A DNA stretch of 64,000 nucleotides from Bradyrhizobium lablabi. GTDB lineage: Bacteria > Pseudomonadota > Alphaproteobacteria > Rhizobiales > Xanthobacteraceae. The notes below the pieces were generated by a model. That model saw nothing but the letters and a program-made list of their open reading frames with translations, ran no database searches and was not told the origin of the DNA. A program made the translations under genes and the position numbers. The stretch spans positions 5,986,501-6,050,500 of the forward strand of contig NZ_LT670844.1 in the NCBI RefSeq assembly GCF_900141755.1, given 5' to 3'. Within the stretch, counting starts at the first letter, position 1. The number at the start of each line of letters is the position of its first letter. Below are positions 8,928 through 18,064 of the stretch, piece by piece.

Positions 8928-9059
8928 CTAAAGTGATCTCAATACCCATGCGGATGACGATCCCTCGCGCAAGAACCTAATGACAGCCGGCGGCTGACTC
9001 CCGATTTCAGCAGCAAGATCAAGAGACAGCTCATTTACCAGGCACGTTAGCCGAGACAT
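8928..9059 (-). pseudogene. Frameshifted remnant of a small gene
   Basis: A 43-residue frame starts MSRLTCLVNELSLDLAAEIG and ends after SSSAWVLRSL. A +1 shift near 8955 would continue as an open coding-like run (MGIEITLEIVGHDKDTES). The helical, acidic N-terminus looks coding. I do not recognise the family, and no ribosome-binding site was identified. Confidence 0.3.
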
Positions 9060-9093
9060 TCCCTGCTACCGCGTCCTCATACGCCAGTTCGCG

Positions 9094-9285
9094 TCAGCCG
9101 TCCTTCTTCACGATCTGATAGCCGTCGGCCGCAAGGTCCAAGAGGATCACTTTGGTGATCTGCGAACTTTGCTCCGGCGGAATCCACTCATAGTCGAGGT
9201 GCGGCCCGCCGTCGCCTTCGGGGTATTTGATAAATGCCGTGTGGATGGCGTTGGTGATCAGCTTTTCTATCGTTTGATCCGACAT
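9094..9285 (-). CDS. Hypothetical 63-residue protein
   Basis: The second of two adjacent ATG codons (9285) was chosen because AGGAGG lies at a workable distance from it. The product begins MSDQTIEKLITNAIHTAFIK, carries the acidic stretch EGDGGPHLDYEW, and ends in a helix DLAADGYQIVKKDG. It is small, soluble and probably cytoplasmic. I do not recognise the family. It is the nearest divergent neighbour of the serine recombinase and could be cargo or an accessory gene of the same mobile element. Confidence 0.5.
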   Translation of the reverse strand: MSDQTIEKLITNAIHTAFIKYPEGDGGPHLDYEWIPPEQSSQITKVILLDLAADGYQIVKKDG

Positions 9286-9465
9286 CATGCCTCCTGCTTT
9301 CTGATCTTGGACTAGCACGGCATCCCGCGGCGCACATGCGGGATTGGACAGCAAAACACGATCCTAACTCGTTGATTTGGCGATCGGGCAGACGCCGATG
9401 AGTTTGAGCATTTGATCCTTATTGGCCTGGTCTCCGTAAGATTTGGAGAACAAAACTCAGCCAAG

Positions 9466-11103
9466 ATGCAGGTGATCGATGACCAGAGTGACCGTTCGGT
9501 GCAACACGAAGAGCGCACAAAGAACGATGACGACTCGATCAGCCTGCGGGCTGCGCAGTACGTGCGCATGTCCACAGATCGACAGATATATTCGACCGAA
9601 AACCAGGCAGCGACCATCGCTGCATTTGCCGCTCGCCGCAATCTGACGATCGTCCGAACCTATGTCGACAACGCTCGCAGTGGGCTACGCATCAACAATC
9701 GTAAGGGCCTCCAAGACCTGATAAGCGACGTTCGCGACCGCAGAGCGGACTTTAGTTTCATTCTCGTCTATGACGTCACCCGCTGGGGTCGTTTCCAGGA
9801 TATCGACGAGAGCGCGTATTACGAGTTTATTTGCAAGCAAGCTGGAATCAGAGTTCTTTATTGCGCCGAGCAGTTCGAAAACGACGACAGCTTCGTATCC
9901 GCAATAATGAAGAACCTCAAACGAGTAGCGGCCGGCGACTTTAGTCGAGAGCTCTCCGAGAAGGTATTCGCTGGCAGTTGCCGCATGGTCCGATTAGGGT
10001 TCAAGCAAGGAGGATCACCCGGTTACGGCCTGCAAAGAGTATTGGTTGACCAGTCTGGATCAATGAAATGCCTGCTCGTGCCCGGCGAACGAAAAGCCCT
10101 GCAAACGGACCGTGTCATTCTCCGGCCGGGACGGACGGAAGAAGTTGAGACGGTCCGGCGCGTTTTCCGTTCTTTTGTCCTCGAGCGAAAATCAGAATTG
10201 GCGATAGCTCGCGAACTCAATGAAGAGCGCATCCTTAATGAGTTCGGTCGGCCGTGGCGAATGCTGGCGGTGCGTCGGTTGCTTACCTGCGAGAAATATA
10301 TCGGCAGTTACGTCTACAATCGCAAATCGGGCAAGCTAAAGGGCCGGAGGTTATCAAACCCGCCTGATATATGGGTGCGCTGTGACAATGCATTCGAGGG
10401 TATAATCGACCCGGCCATTTTCAGGACGGCAGGAACGATCGTTAGCCAGCGTCCCCGCAGGACCATCCGGGCGTGGCGGTCCAACCAGGAGGTGCTGACC
10501 CGGCTTCGCCTTCTGCTCGAGCAAAAAGGACGCCTCACCCACAAGATCATCAACGAAGCCGACGGCATGCCATGCGGTGCGACGTATAGTGAACGGTTTG
10601 GCGGCCTTAAGCAGGCCTACCAGCTGGTCGGATACCATCAGGGCCGGTTCAAGCAAGCCGAAGCCAGACGTGAAACAGCTGCGACGGTCGCTAAGCTGGG
10701 TGCGGATCTGGTTGCCGGGGTTCAAGGCGCGGGCGTATCTGCCGCTTTTGATCAGGGAAGCAGTGTGCTGACGATCAAGGACACGATCAAAGCCGCTATC
10801 TTTGTCGCCCGTTGTCAGCGGATGGCTACCGGATTGCTCCGTTGGGATATCAAGCGGCCGGTTAATCGGGGTTCGCACCTGATAATCGCGGCAAGAATGG
10901 ATGAGGCAAACAAGGATGCTCTTGACTATTTCCTGATTCCAAAGGGCAAGATGCCCGGCGGCAAGATAAGCTTCAGGGAGAAACACCGGCCGAAGCTTAA
11001 TCCCTACCGCCTCTCCACTCTCGATGCCCTGGTCGATGCAATACAGCGGTTCGCCGTTAGCCGGGGAGGTCCGTTGGGGGTCCGGCGGCGGTCTAACTCA
11101 TGA
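9466..11103 (+). CDS. Large serine recombinase (resolvase/invertase superfamily)
   Basis: A 545-residue protein from the ATG at 9466 (a TTG at 9412 would add 18 residues). The resolvase catalytic domain covers about residues 25-175, with the nucleophile Ser in YVRMSTDRQ and the later RWGRF and ENDDSF motifs. The recombinase domain follows at ~185-300 (GYGLQRVLVDQSG, then RELNEERILNEFGRPW and LTCEKYIGSYVYNRKSG). No cysteine zinc ribbon is evident. The C-terminal ~200 residues match nothing I know. Such enzymes integrate or excise phages and islands. Together with the tyrosine integrase at 18065-19438 this gives two recombinases flanking the nuclease-helicase pair. The next gene starts 123 bases downstream. 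Confidence 0.9.
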   Translation: MQVIDDQSDRSVQHEERTKNDDDSISLRAAQYVRMSTDRQIYSTENQAATIAAFAARRNLTIVRTYVDNARSGLRINNRKGLQDLISDVRDRRADFSFILVYDVTRWGRFQDIDESAYYEFICKQAGIRVLYCAEQFENDDSFVSAIMKNLKRVAAGDFSRELSEKVFAGSCRMVRLGFKQGGSPGYGLQRVLVDQSGSMKCLLVPGERKALQTDRVILRPGRTEEVETVRRVFRSFVLERKSELAIARELNEERILNEFGRPWRMLAVRRLLTCEKYIGSYVYNRKSGKLKGRRLSNPPDIWVRCDNAFEGIIDPAIFRTAGTIVSQRPRRTIRAWRSNQEVLTRLRLLLEQKGRLTHKIINEADGMPCGATYSERFGGLKQAYQLVGYHQGRFKQAEARRETAATVAKLGADLVAGVQGAGVSAAFDQGSSVLTIKDTIKAAIFVARCQRMATGLLRWDIKRPVNRGSHLIIAARMDEANKDALDYFLIPKGKMPGGKISFREKHRPKLNPYRLSTLDALVDAIQRFAVSRGGPLGVRRRSNS

Positions 11104-11226
11104 GCATTGCCGGTTCGCGCACAGCAATACCGCAAGTTATGGTTGTAGATTTCGATATTGTCCTTCATTCTCATCGGGTTGCAAAACCCGAGAGAAAAAA
11201 CTCGGATAAAGGGCGATGCATTCTGA

Positions 11227-14200
11227 ATGTCAGCGGCAATCGCAATCTCCTCCGAAAATAGCCGTCGAATCCGGCGCGCTTCCGTCTGGCTCGAAAATCG
11301 AGCGCCCGCCGAAGAAGTCGTGATGGTCGGAGCAAGTCTCGACGCGGCCAATGAGCTCACGCGCAATGTCGTAAAGTACCGAGGTGCGGCATTCGGTTGG
11401 CATCGGCTGACCCTTTCCCAACTGGCCGCATCGGTTGCTGCGTCCGAGCTTGCCAACAAGGGGTTGACGCCGGTCAGCCGGATTGCAACCGATGCGATCG
11501 TCGCACGATTTCTTCACAATTTGAAAGCGGACGGCAGGCTCGGTCGCTTCCAGCCCATCGCGGAGACGCCGGGATTTCCGCGTAGCATTGCTCGCGTAAT
11601 CACAGAACTGCGGTTGGCGGATGTCTCGCCAGAGAAGATCAGTGCTGCGGCACCCGATATCGCGCTATTGATTGAGGTTTACGAGGCGGAGCTGCAAAAG
11701 GCAGGTCTCATTGACTGGCCGGGTACGTTGATGCTTGCAACCGAGGTCATCCGATCTAGCGGCAGCGCAAGCAGGTTAGTCGGCCTTCCGACGTTGCTGC
11801 TCGACGTTCCGGTCGCCAACAATGTTGAACTAGCCTTCGTACGCGCGTTTGTATCAGCCGCCCCCGAGGTGCTGGCAACAATCCCCGCGGCCGATGAATT
11901 CTCGATCAATCGCACTTGCGAAGCACTCAAGGTTCAAGCCGAAGATCTTGATCATGAGCACGAGGACGAAGGTGCCCTAGGACCAATCGGCACTTTGGCC
12001 AATTTGCAACGACAGTTGTTTCATGAACAACAAGCGCAGCAAGACGTAACCCACGATGGGGCCGTCGAGGTGTTCTCCGCTCCAGGTGAGGGTCGCGAGT
12101 GCATCGAGATTGCGCGACGAATCCTTTCAATTGCGCGTGGCGGCCTTCCGTTCGATCGCATCGCAGTGCTGTTGCGCTCGCCGGAACACTATCGCGCGAA
12201 CCTAGCGGAGGCGTTCGGTCGCGCCGGAATACCTACCCACTTCGTGAGAGGTACGACCCGGCCAGACCCGTCGGCGCGTGCGTTCTGTGCCTTGCTCAAG
12301 TGTGCGGACGAAGGTCTGTCGGCCAGCAGGTTTGCCGAATATCTCTCGCTTGGACAGGTTCCCGACGCAGGCCCTGACGGGGCCCCGCCGCAAGCTATCC
12401 CGTCGAATGAACGGTGGGTCGCTCCAGATCCCGAGGCAGTAGCGCCGGTGCCGATCATGGAAATCGATGACCCTGTCGAGTTTCCGAAGGCGGCGGCTCC
12501 AGGCACCGAGCTTTTTGTGCAGCAGCCCGTCGCAGATGGAAGGCTGAGAGCACCTGGCCGCTGGGAGCGCCTTCTGGTTGAGGCAGCGGTGATCGGAGGC
12601 CGAAATCGTTGGCGACGCCGCATCGACGGTCTTGGTGCTGATCTCCGAAGAAAACTCCTGGACGCTGGGCGAGAGGATGAAGCCCGGGAGGCGATGTTTG
12701 CGCGCATGCTCGAGGATCTAACCTCGTTTTCAGCTTACGCGTTACCGCTTATTGACACCCTTGCCGATCTGCCGTCTGCGGCAAACTGGGGAGACTGGAT
12801 CGAACAACTCGGAGCGCTGGCAACGCGCGCGGTTAAACAGCCCGATCGGGTACTTGCGATCCTCGCGGAGCTCGCGCCGATGGCGCCGGTCGGACCTGTC
12901 GCCTTGAGCGAAGTGCTGCTGGTGCTTGAAGACTTGCTTCTGGAAGTATCAGTGCCGCCGGCTTCGCCGCGGTACGGCAAAGTTTTTGTAGGTCCACCAG
13001 ATGCGGCTCGTGGTCTCAGTTTCGAGGCCGTCTTCGTGCCGGGGCTAGCCGAGAAGATGTTTCCAGGAAAGATCGTCGAGGAGCCGATCTTGCTCGATGT
13101 CGTGCGCGGGATGATCGATAGCAGCCTTGCAACGAATCAGACCCGGCTCGCAACTGAACGTCTTGCCTTGGCACTTGCGGTCGGCGCCGCAGATCGGACG
13201 ATCTGTTTCTCTTATCCGCGTGTCGATCTCGACCAGGCGCGGTCGCGAGTTCCTTCTTTCTATGCGCTTGAAGCAGTGCGGGCGGCTGAGGGCTTGCTCC
13301 CTGATTTTGCGGGCCTTGCCAAACGCGCAGAGACAGCAATCGTCACCCGGCTAGGCTGGCCGGCACCGCCCGATGCCGCCGATGCGATTGACGATGCCGA
13401 GCACGACCTCGCCGTTCTCGGGCGCCTTGTGACTCAACCGCAAGCCGAGGCCAGCGCTGCCCGATATTTGATGACCGTCAATTCCTATCTCGCCCGATCA
13501 TTGCGGTCGCGCTATCAACGGTGGGGGAGTTCCTGGACGCCGGCCGATGGCCTTATCAGCCGGACCGAAAATATTCGAACCCTTATGGCGCGCCACGGCC
13601 TTGCCGTTCGCAGCTATTCCCCGACCGCGCTGCAGACTTTTGCACGGTGTCCATACAAATTCTTCCTTCAGACGATTCAAGGTCTTTCTCCGCGAGAGGT
13701 ACCGGAAGCGATAGACCAGATGGATCCTTTGCAGCGCGGATCGCTCATTCATGACGTCCAGTTTCAACTCCTCGCACAGCTCCGACAGGAAAGTCTGCTT
13801 CCAGTGCGCGCTGCAAATCTCGAAAGAGTGCAAGAGGCGCTTGAACTAGTCATTTCTGCGGTTGCCGTTCGTTACCATGACGATCTTAACCCCGCGATTG
13901 AGCGCGTGTGGGAGGACGGGATCAGCGCAATTCGTGCCGATTTGCGCGAATGGCTGAGACTGGCCAGCGAGGACGAGTCAGGCTACGTGCCCGCAAACTT
14001 TGAGCTGACATTTGGCATGGAGCGCCCCGACTGGAATCGTGTCGACCCGCAGGCAGAACGCGGTGCCATTCACCTCGAATCCGGCGTCCAGCTTCGCGGT
14101 TCAATTGACCTCGTCGAGCAGCACCCAACAGGCATCGCCCGAGTAACCGATCACAAGACCGGCGCTATGGACAGCACGCCGAACCAATTGATTGGAGGTG

Positions 14201-14538
14201 GTAAGTCCCTTCAACCTTTGTTTTATGCACTTGCGGCCGAGAAACTACTTGCAGGACGGTCACAAGTCCGTTCGGGCCGGCTTTACTTCTGCACGTCGAT
14301 CGGCGGTTTCTCTGAGCACGTCGTCACCCTCAACGATGAGGCTCGAGCTGCGGCCGTTCAAGTTGTTGAGACGATCGATGCAGCGGTAACGGCACCATTT
14401 TTGCCAGCAGCTCCGGATCAGCGTGAATGCGAGTACTGTAGCTATCGGCCAGTATGCGGTCCATACGAGGAACGGCGTGTGACTCGTAAGTCTCAACAGC
14501 GCCTTGAACAACTCTTCGCGTTGAGAGAGTCGCGATGA
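11227..14538 (+). CDS. AddB-like protein: inactive helicase fold plus PD-(D/E)XK nuclease with Fe-S cysteines
   Basis: An 1,103-residue protein. The N-terminal half has a UvrD/AddB-like fold without a good Walker A motif (VMVGASLDAANEL), and the AddB-like segment RECIEIARRILSIARGGLPF at ~295. From ~800 the nuclease begins: a Cys in RCPYKFF near residue 807, the RecB-family core GSIDLVEQH (~956), TDHKTG (~974) and the Gln strand LQPLFYALA, then CEYCSYRPVC (CX2CX5C, ~1067-1076). One plus three cysteines is the 4Fe-4S pattern of AddB. It should partner the next gene, whose ATG overlaps its stop codon. It is not obviously the canonical housekeeping AddB of alphaproteobacteria, and it lies between two recombinase genes. 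Confidence 0.85.
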   Translation: MSAAIAISSENSRRIRRASVWLENRAPAEEVVMVGASLDAANELTRNVVKYRGAAFGWHRLTLSQLAASVAASELANKGLTPVSRIATDAIVARFLHNLKADGRLGRFQPIAETPGFPRSIARVITELRLADVSPEKISAAAPDIALLIEVYEAELQKAGLIDWPGTLMLATEVIRSSGSASRLVGLPTLLLDVPVANNVELAFVRAFVSAAPEVLATIPAADEFSINRTCEALKVQAEDLDHEHEDEGALGPIGTLANLQRQLFHEQQAQQDVTHDGAVEVFSAPGEGRECIEIARRILSIARGGLPFDRIAVLLRSPEHYRANLAEAFGRAGIPTHFVRGTTRPDPSARAFCALLKCADEGLSASRFAEYLSLGQVPDAGPDGAPPQAIPSNERWVAPDPEAVAPVPIMEIDDPVEFPKAAAPGTELFVQQPVADGRLRAPGRWERLLVEAAVIGGRNRWRRRIDGLGADLRRKLLDAGREDEAREAMFARMLEDLTSFSAYALPLIDTLADLPSAANWGDWIEQLGALATRAVKQPDRVLAILAELAPMAPVGPVALSEVLLVLEDLLLEVSVPPASPRYGKVFVGPPDAARGLSFEAVFVPGLAEKMFPGKIVEEPILLDVVRGMIDSSLATNQTRLATERLALALAVGAADRTICFSYPRVDLDQARSRVPSFYALEAVRAAEGLLPDFAGLAKRAETAIVTRLGWPAPPDAADAIDDAEHDLAVLGRLVTQPQAEASAARYLMTVNSYLARSLRSRYQRWGSSWTPADGLISRTENIRTLMARHGLAVRSYSPTALQTFARCPYKFFLQTIQGLSPREVPEAIDQMDPLQRGSLIHDVQFQLLAQLRQESLLPVRAANLERVQEALELVISAVAVRYHDDLNPAIERVWEDGISAIRADLREWLRLASEDESGYVPANFELTFGMERPDWNRVDPQAERGAIHLESGVQLRGSIDLVEQHPTGIARVTDHKTGAMDSTPNQLIGGGKSLQPLFYALAAEKLLAGRSQVRSGRLYFCTSIGGFSEHVVTLNDEARAAAVQVVETIDAAVTAPFLPAAPDQRECEYCSYRPVCGPYEERRVTRKSQQRLEQLFALRESR

Positions 14539-17500
14539 ACGAATTGGGAGACGGAGAGGCGCGACGGCGCATCCTGACCGAGTTCGGATTCACGTTTTTC
14601 GTGGAAGCTGCCGCTGGTACCGGCAAGACCAGCGCGCTGGTCGGGCGCATCGTTAGTTTGGTTCGAACTGGAACTGGAAGGCTCGAACAGGTTGTCGCAG
14701 TGACCTTCACTGAAAAGGCTGCCGGAGAGATGAAGCTTCGTCTCCGCAGTGAGATCGAGAAGGCGCGCGCCCAAGCAACGAGCATTGAGCGCAACAGATT
14801 GGATCAGGCGCTCAGAGAGTTGGAGCTCGCGCGCATCGGGACGATACATGGCTTTTGCGGCGATATTCTTCACGAGCGGCCAATCGAGGCGGGGATTGAT
14901 GCGCTCTTCGCAGTGGCCTCGGAAGACGAGGCTGAAGCAATTGCCGACCAGGCGTTTGACCGTTGGTTTGAGAAGATTCTCGAGGAACCCCCGGAGGGCA
15001 TTCGGCGCGTACTTCGCCGCCGCGCGCGAGGGCAGCGTCCGCGCGATCAGTTGCGCACCGCGTTTCATACCCTCCGAGGACATCGTGATTTTCCGGCAAG
15101 GTGGCGGCGCGATCCATTTGATCGTGATCGCGCAATCGACGCATTGATTGAAGAACTACGGAACGTCGGCGCGCTCGCGACAAGCAGCTCTTGGACGGAC
15201 GACTATCTTACCCGCAGTCTCACCGAAATCGCGCGGTTTGCGGGAGAATCGACGCGTCTGGAGGCCGTTCGCGGTCGCGACTACGATGGTCTTGAGGCAA
15301 GTCTTCGTAGTTTTACAAGACAGCGTAGTTGGTCGTGGAAAGGATGGGCTGGAACCAAATTTGGGATGTTCTCCCGAGATGACGTGCTAAGCCGCCGCGA
15401 TCGGTTGAAGGCAAATCTGGCTTCTTTCATTGCGGCGAGCGATGCCGACCTCGCTCCCATTCTTCACGAAGTCCTGCAGGATCCGATTGCCGACTATGAG
15501 CGACTGAAGGCGAAGGCAGGCAGGCTCGATTTTCTCGACCTTCTAATCAAGACCCGTGATCTTGTCCGTAACGACGCTCTTGTGCGAGGCGAGTTGCAGC
15601 GCCGTTATACCCATTTTTTTGTCGACGAGTTCCAGGACACAGATCCTCTTCAATCGGAGATTCTCCTTCTGCTGGCTTCCGAAGACCCGAAGGAAGCCAA
15701 TTGGCGAGCCGCATACCCGATCCCGGGCAAGCTCTTTCTGGTCGGCGATCCAAAGCAATCCGTTTACAGATTCAGGCGCGCCGACGTCTCATTTTATGAG
15801 GATGTAAAGTCGCAGCTTCTCGCACAAGGCGCTGTGTTGCTTCATCTGACGACGAGCTTTCGTGCCCCCCCGTCAATACAAGACTTCGTCAACGGCGCCT
15901 TCGCTCCAGCGATGGCGGCCGGGCAAGCGGGCGGCCAGGCGACCTATGTTCCGCTGGGCCATTCGCGGCTCGAGATTGCCGGTCAACCGACGCTCATTGC
16001 GCTTCCGGTTCCGCGACCGTATGGCGAGTATGGCAACATTACAAACCGGAGCATCGAAGAATCCTTTCCCGATGCGGTGGGCGGTTTCATCGACTGGCTC
16101 ATCAACGAAAGCGGATGGAAGATAGAAGAGGAGGGGGCGCAGGTGCCGATCAAGCCCCGCCACATTGCGATCCTTTCCCGGCGCTTTCGAAATTTTGGTG
16201 CCGATGTTACTCGCCCCTACGTTCGCGCGCTGGAGTCACGCCGCATTCCGCACGTGCTGATGGGGGGCCGGTCGTTCCATGACCGCGAGGAAGTTATCGC
16301 TCTCCGGACAGCGATCGAAGCAATCGAATGGCCGGACGACGAGCTAAAGATTTACGCGACGCTGCGTGGCCCGTTCTTCGCGTTCAGCGATGAAGCTCTC
16401 CTTGCATTTCGCCAATATGTAGATGCAGATGGCGTCGTGAAACGTCGACATCTTAATCCGCTGCGATCAATCGACCAATCCATACTTGATTCTGCCGGTG
16501 GACAGGTTGCTGACGCCTTGGCGCTGTTACGCCGCCTCCATGCTGGCCGCAACTATCGTCCCATCGCGGAAACAATTGGTATGTTGTTAGAAGCAGTGCG
16601 TGCGCATGCCGGCATTGCACTTTGGCCGACCGGGGAACAAGCCCTTGGCAACTGCCAACGAATGATCGACATGGCGCAGCATTTCGAACAGCGCGCCTTC
16701 TCCTTCCGTTCCTTCGTAGAGAAACTTGAGACTGACGCCGAACGCGGCGAGGTCGACGAGGCGCCGATCGTGGAGGAAGGTACTGAAGGCGTCCGGATCA
16801 TGACTGTTCATAAGGCGAAGGGCCTGGAATTTCCGGTGGTAATTCTCGCCGATCCAACTTGCACTGCAACGCGCGACACTCCAAGTAGGCACGTCAACCC
16901 GGCCCGGCATTTGTGGCTTGAGTCGATTTGCGGATCGACGCCCGTCGAGCTTCTTGAAGCAGCCGCTGAAGAGTTACAGCGTGACGAGGCAGAGGCAACC
17001 AGGCTTGCATACGTCGCGGCAACACGCGCGCGCGACCTCTTGGTCATGCCAGTGACTGGCGACCAGCCATTCGGCGGTTGGCTCAACGTGCTCAATCCAG
17101 CGCTCTATCCGGAGAAAAATGGGCGCCGGATCGCTGAACTTGCCCCCGGTTGCCCAGAGTTTGGAGAGGACAGTGTGCTTGAGCGGGGGCCGAAAGGCCG
17201 TGCGCCTCCCGAGGGGCCGGTTCGTCCAGGTTTGCATAGACCGATAACCGGCGGCCCGGCGATTGTCTGGTGGGATCCCACGAAGATCACACTCGACGTT
17301 GACGAGCTGACCTCGCTCAGACACCAGCGTCTCTTGGAACCGAGTTCAGACGGATCTACCGTATCCAAGAGCGAAGAGGACTATGCCGCATGGAAGAATG
17401 CTCGGGAAAAATTACAGCAGGTCAGTTCACAGCCTTCGATAAGCGTGCAGACAGTCACTTCACTTGTTCGTGCTCGATCGTTTGAGGAGTCTCCCGATCA

Positions 17501-18026
17501 GGGTACCGGCGATGCAACGAGGAGTTATCCAAGCGTTGAAATCGAGGTGCTGGACCGCGGTGCGTTCGAACGGCCGGGCGGACGCCGGTTTGGCGTTCTC
17601 GTTCATGCGCTTCTCTCCTCAGTTGAGTTCGATGCCGGCATCGACGCGATTCGATCAGCGGCCACGATCGCCGGAAGGATCGTGAATGCGACGGAGGATG
17701 AAGTCAAAGCAGCCTCCGCTGTCGTTCAGGATGCGCTTGAGCATCCGATCCTGCGAAGGGCTGCAGCCAGTGGCGGGAGGGGGAAGCTCCGCCGCGAGAC
17801 GCCGGTATTGCAGAAACGAAAAAATGGCACCCTCATTGAAGGCGTAATCGATCTCGCATTTCAGGAGGAAGAATCAACCTTTGCAGGGTGGACGGTGCTA
17901 GATTTCAAGACTGACCGCGAGTTCGATCGATCTTCGGAACGGTATGTTGACCAAGTGAGGATGTATGCTGAGGCCGTTGCAGCCGCGACGGCAACTTCAG
18001 TTAGAGGTTTCGTGTTGGTCGTTTGA
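14535..18026 (+). CDS. AddA/RecB-like UvrD-family helicase-nuclease
   Basis: A 1,163-residue superfamily 1A helicase. Walker A AAAGTGKTSALV is at residues ~25-36, motif Ia is VAVTFTEKAAGEMKLRLR, motif II FVDEFQDTDPLQ is near 363, motif III GDPKQSVYRFRRADV near 405, motif V MTVHKAKGLEFPVV near 755, and motif VI AYVAATRARDLLV near 825. The C-terminus holds a RecB-type nuclease: GVIDLAF at ~1101 and DFKTDREFD at ~1123. Both catalytic centres therefore look intact. The gene is coupled to the AddB-like gene by an ATGA overlap, so the two probably form a double-strand-end processing complex. The gene is followed convergently by the integrase. Confidence 0.9.
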   Translation: MNELGDGEARRRILTEFGFTFFVEAAAGTGKTSALVGRIVSLVRTGTGRLEQVVAVTFTEKAAGEMKLRLRSEIEKARAQATSIERNRLDQALRELELARIGTIHGFCGDILHERPIEAGIDALFAVASEDEAEAIADQAFDRWFEKILEEPPEGIRRVLRRRARGQRPRDQLRTAFHTLRGHRDFPARWRRDPFDRDRAIDALIEELRNVGALATSSSWTDDYLTRSLTEIARFAGESTRLEAVRGRDYDGLEASLRSFTRQRSWSWKGWAGTKFGMFSRDDVLSRRDRLKANLASFIAASDADLAPILHEVLQDPIADYERLKAKAGRLDFLDLLIKTRDLVRNDALVRGELQRRYTHFFVDEFQDTDPLQSEILLLLASEDPKEANWRAAYPIPGKLFLVGDPKQSVYRFRRADVSFYEDVKSQLLAQGAVLLHLTTSFRAPPSIQDFVNGAFAPAMAAGQAGGQATYVPLGHSRLEIAGQPTLIALPVPRPYGEYGNITNRSIEESFPDAVGGFIDWLINESGWKIEEEGAQVPIKPRHIAILSRRFRNFGADVTRPYVRALESRRIPHVLMGGRSFHDREEVIALRTAIEAIEWPDDELKIYATLRGPFFAFSDEALLAFRQYVDADGVVKRRHLNPLRSIDQSILDSAGGQVADALALLRRLHAGRNYRPIAETIGMLLEAVRAHAGIALWPTGEQALGNCQRMIDMAQHFEQRAFSFRSFVEKLETDAERGEVDEAPIVEEGTEGVRIMTVHKAKGLEFPVVILADPTCTATRDTPSRHVNPARHLWLESICGSTPVELLEAAAEELQRDEAEATRLAYVAATRARDLLVMPVTGDQPFGGWLNVLNPALYPEKNGRRIAELAPGCPEFGEDSVLERGPKGRAPPEGPVRPGLHRPITGGPAIVWWDPTKITLDVDELTSLRHQRLLEPSSDGSTVSKSEEDYAAWKNAREKLQQVSSQPSISVQTVTSLVRARSFEESPDQGTGDATRSYPSVEIEVLDRGAFERPGGRRFGVLVHALLSSVEFDAGIDAIRSAATIAGRIVNATEDEVKAASAVVQDALEHPILRRAAASGGRGKLRRETPVLQKRKNGTLIEGVIDLAFQEEESTFAGWTVLDFKTDREFDRSSERYVDQVRMYAEAVAAATATSVRGFVLVV

Positions 18027-18064
18027 ACAACTCGTTGGCTCAGCTCGCTCGACCCCATATCGGG

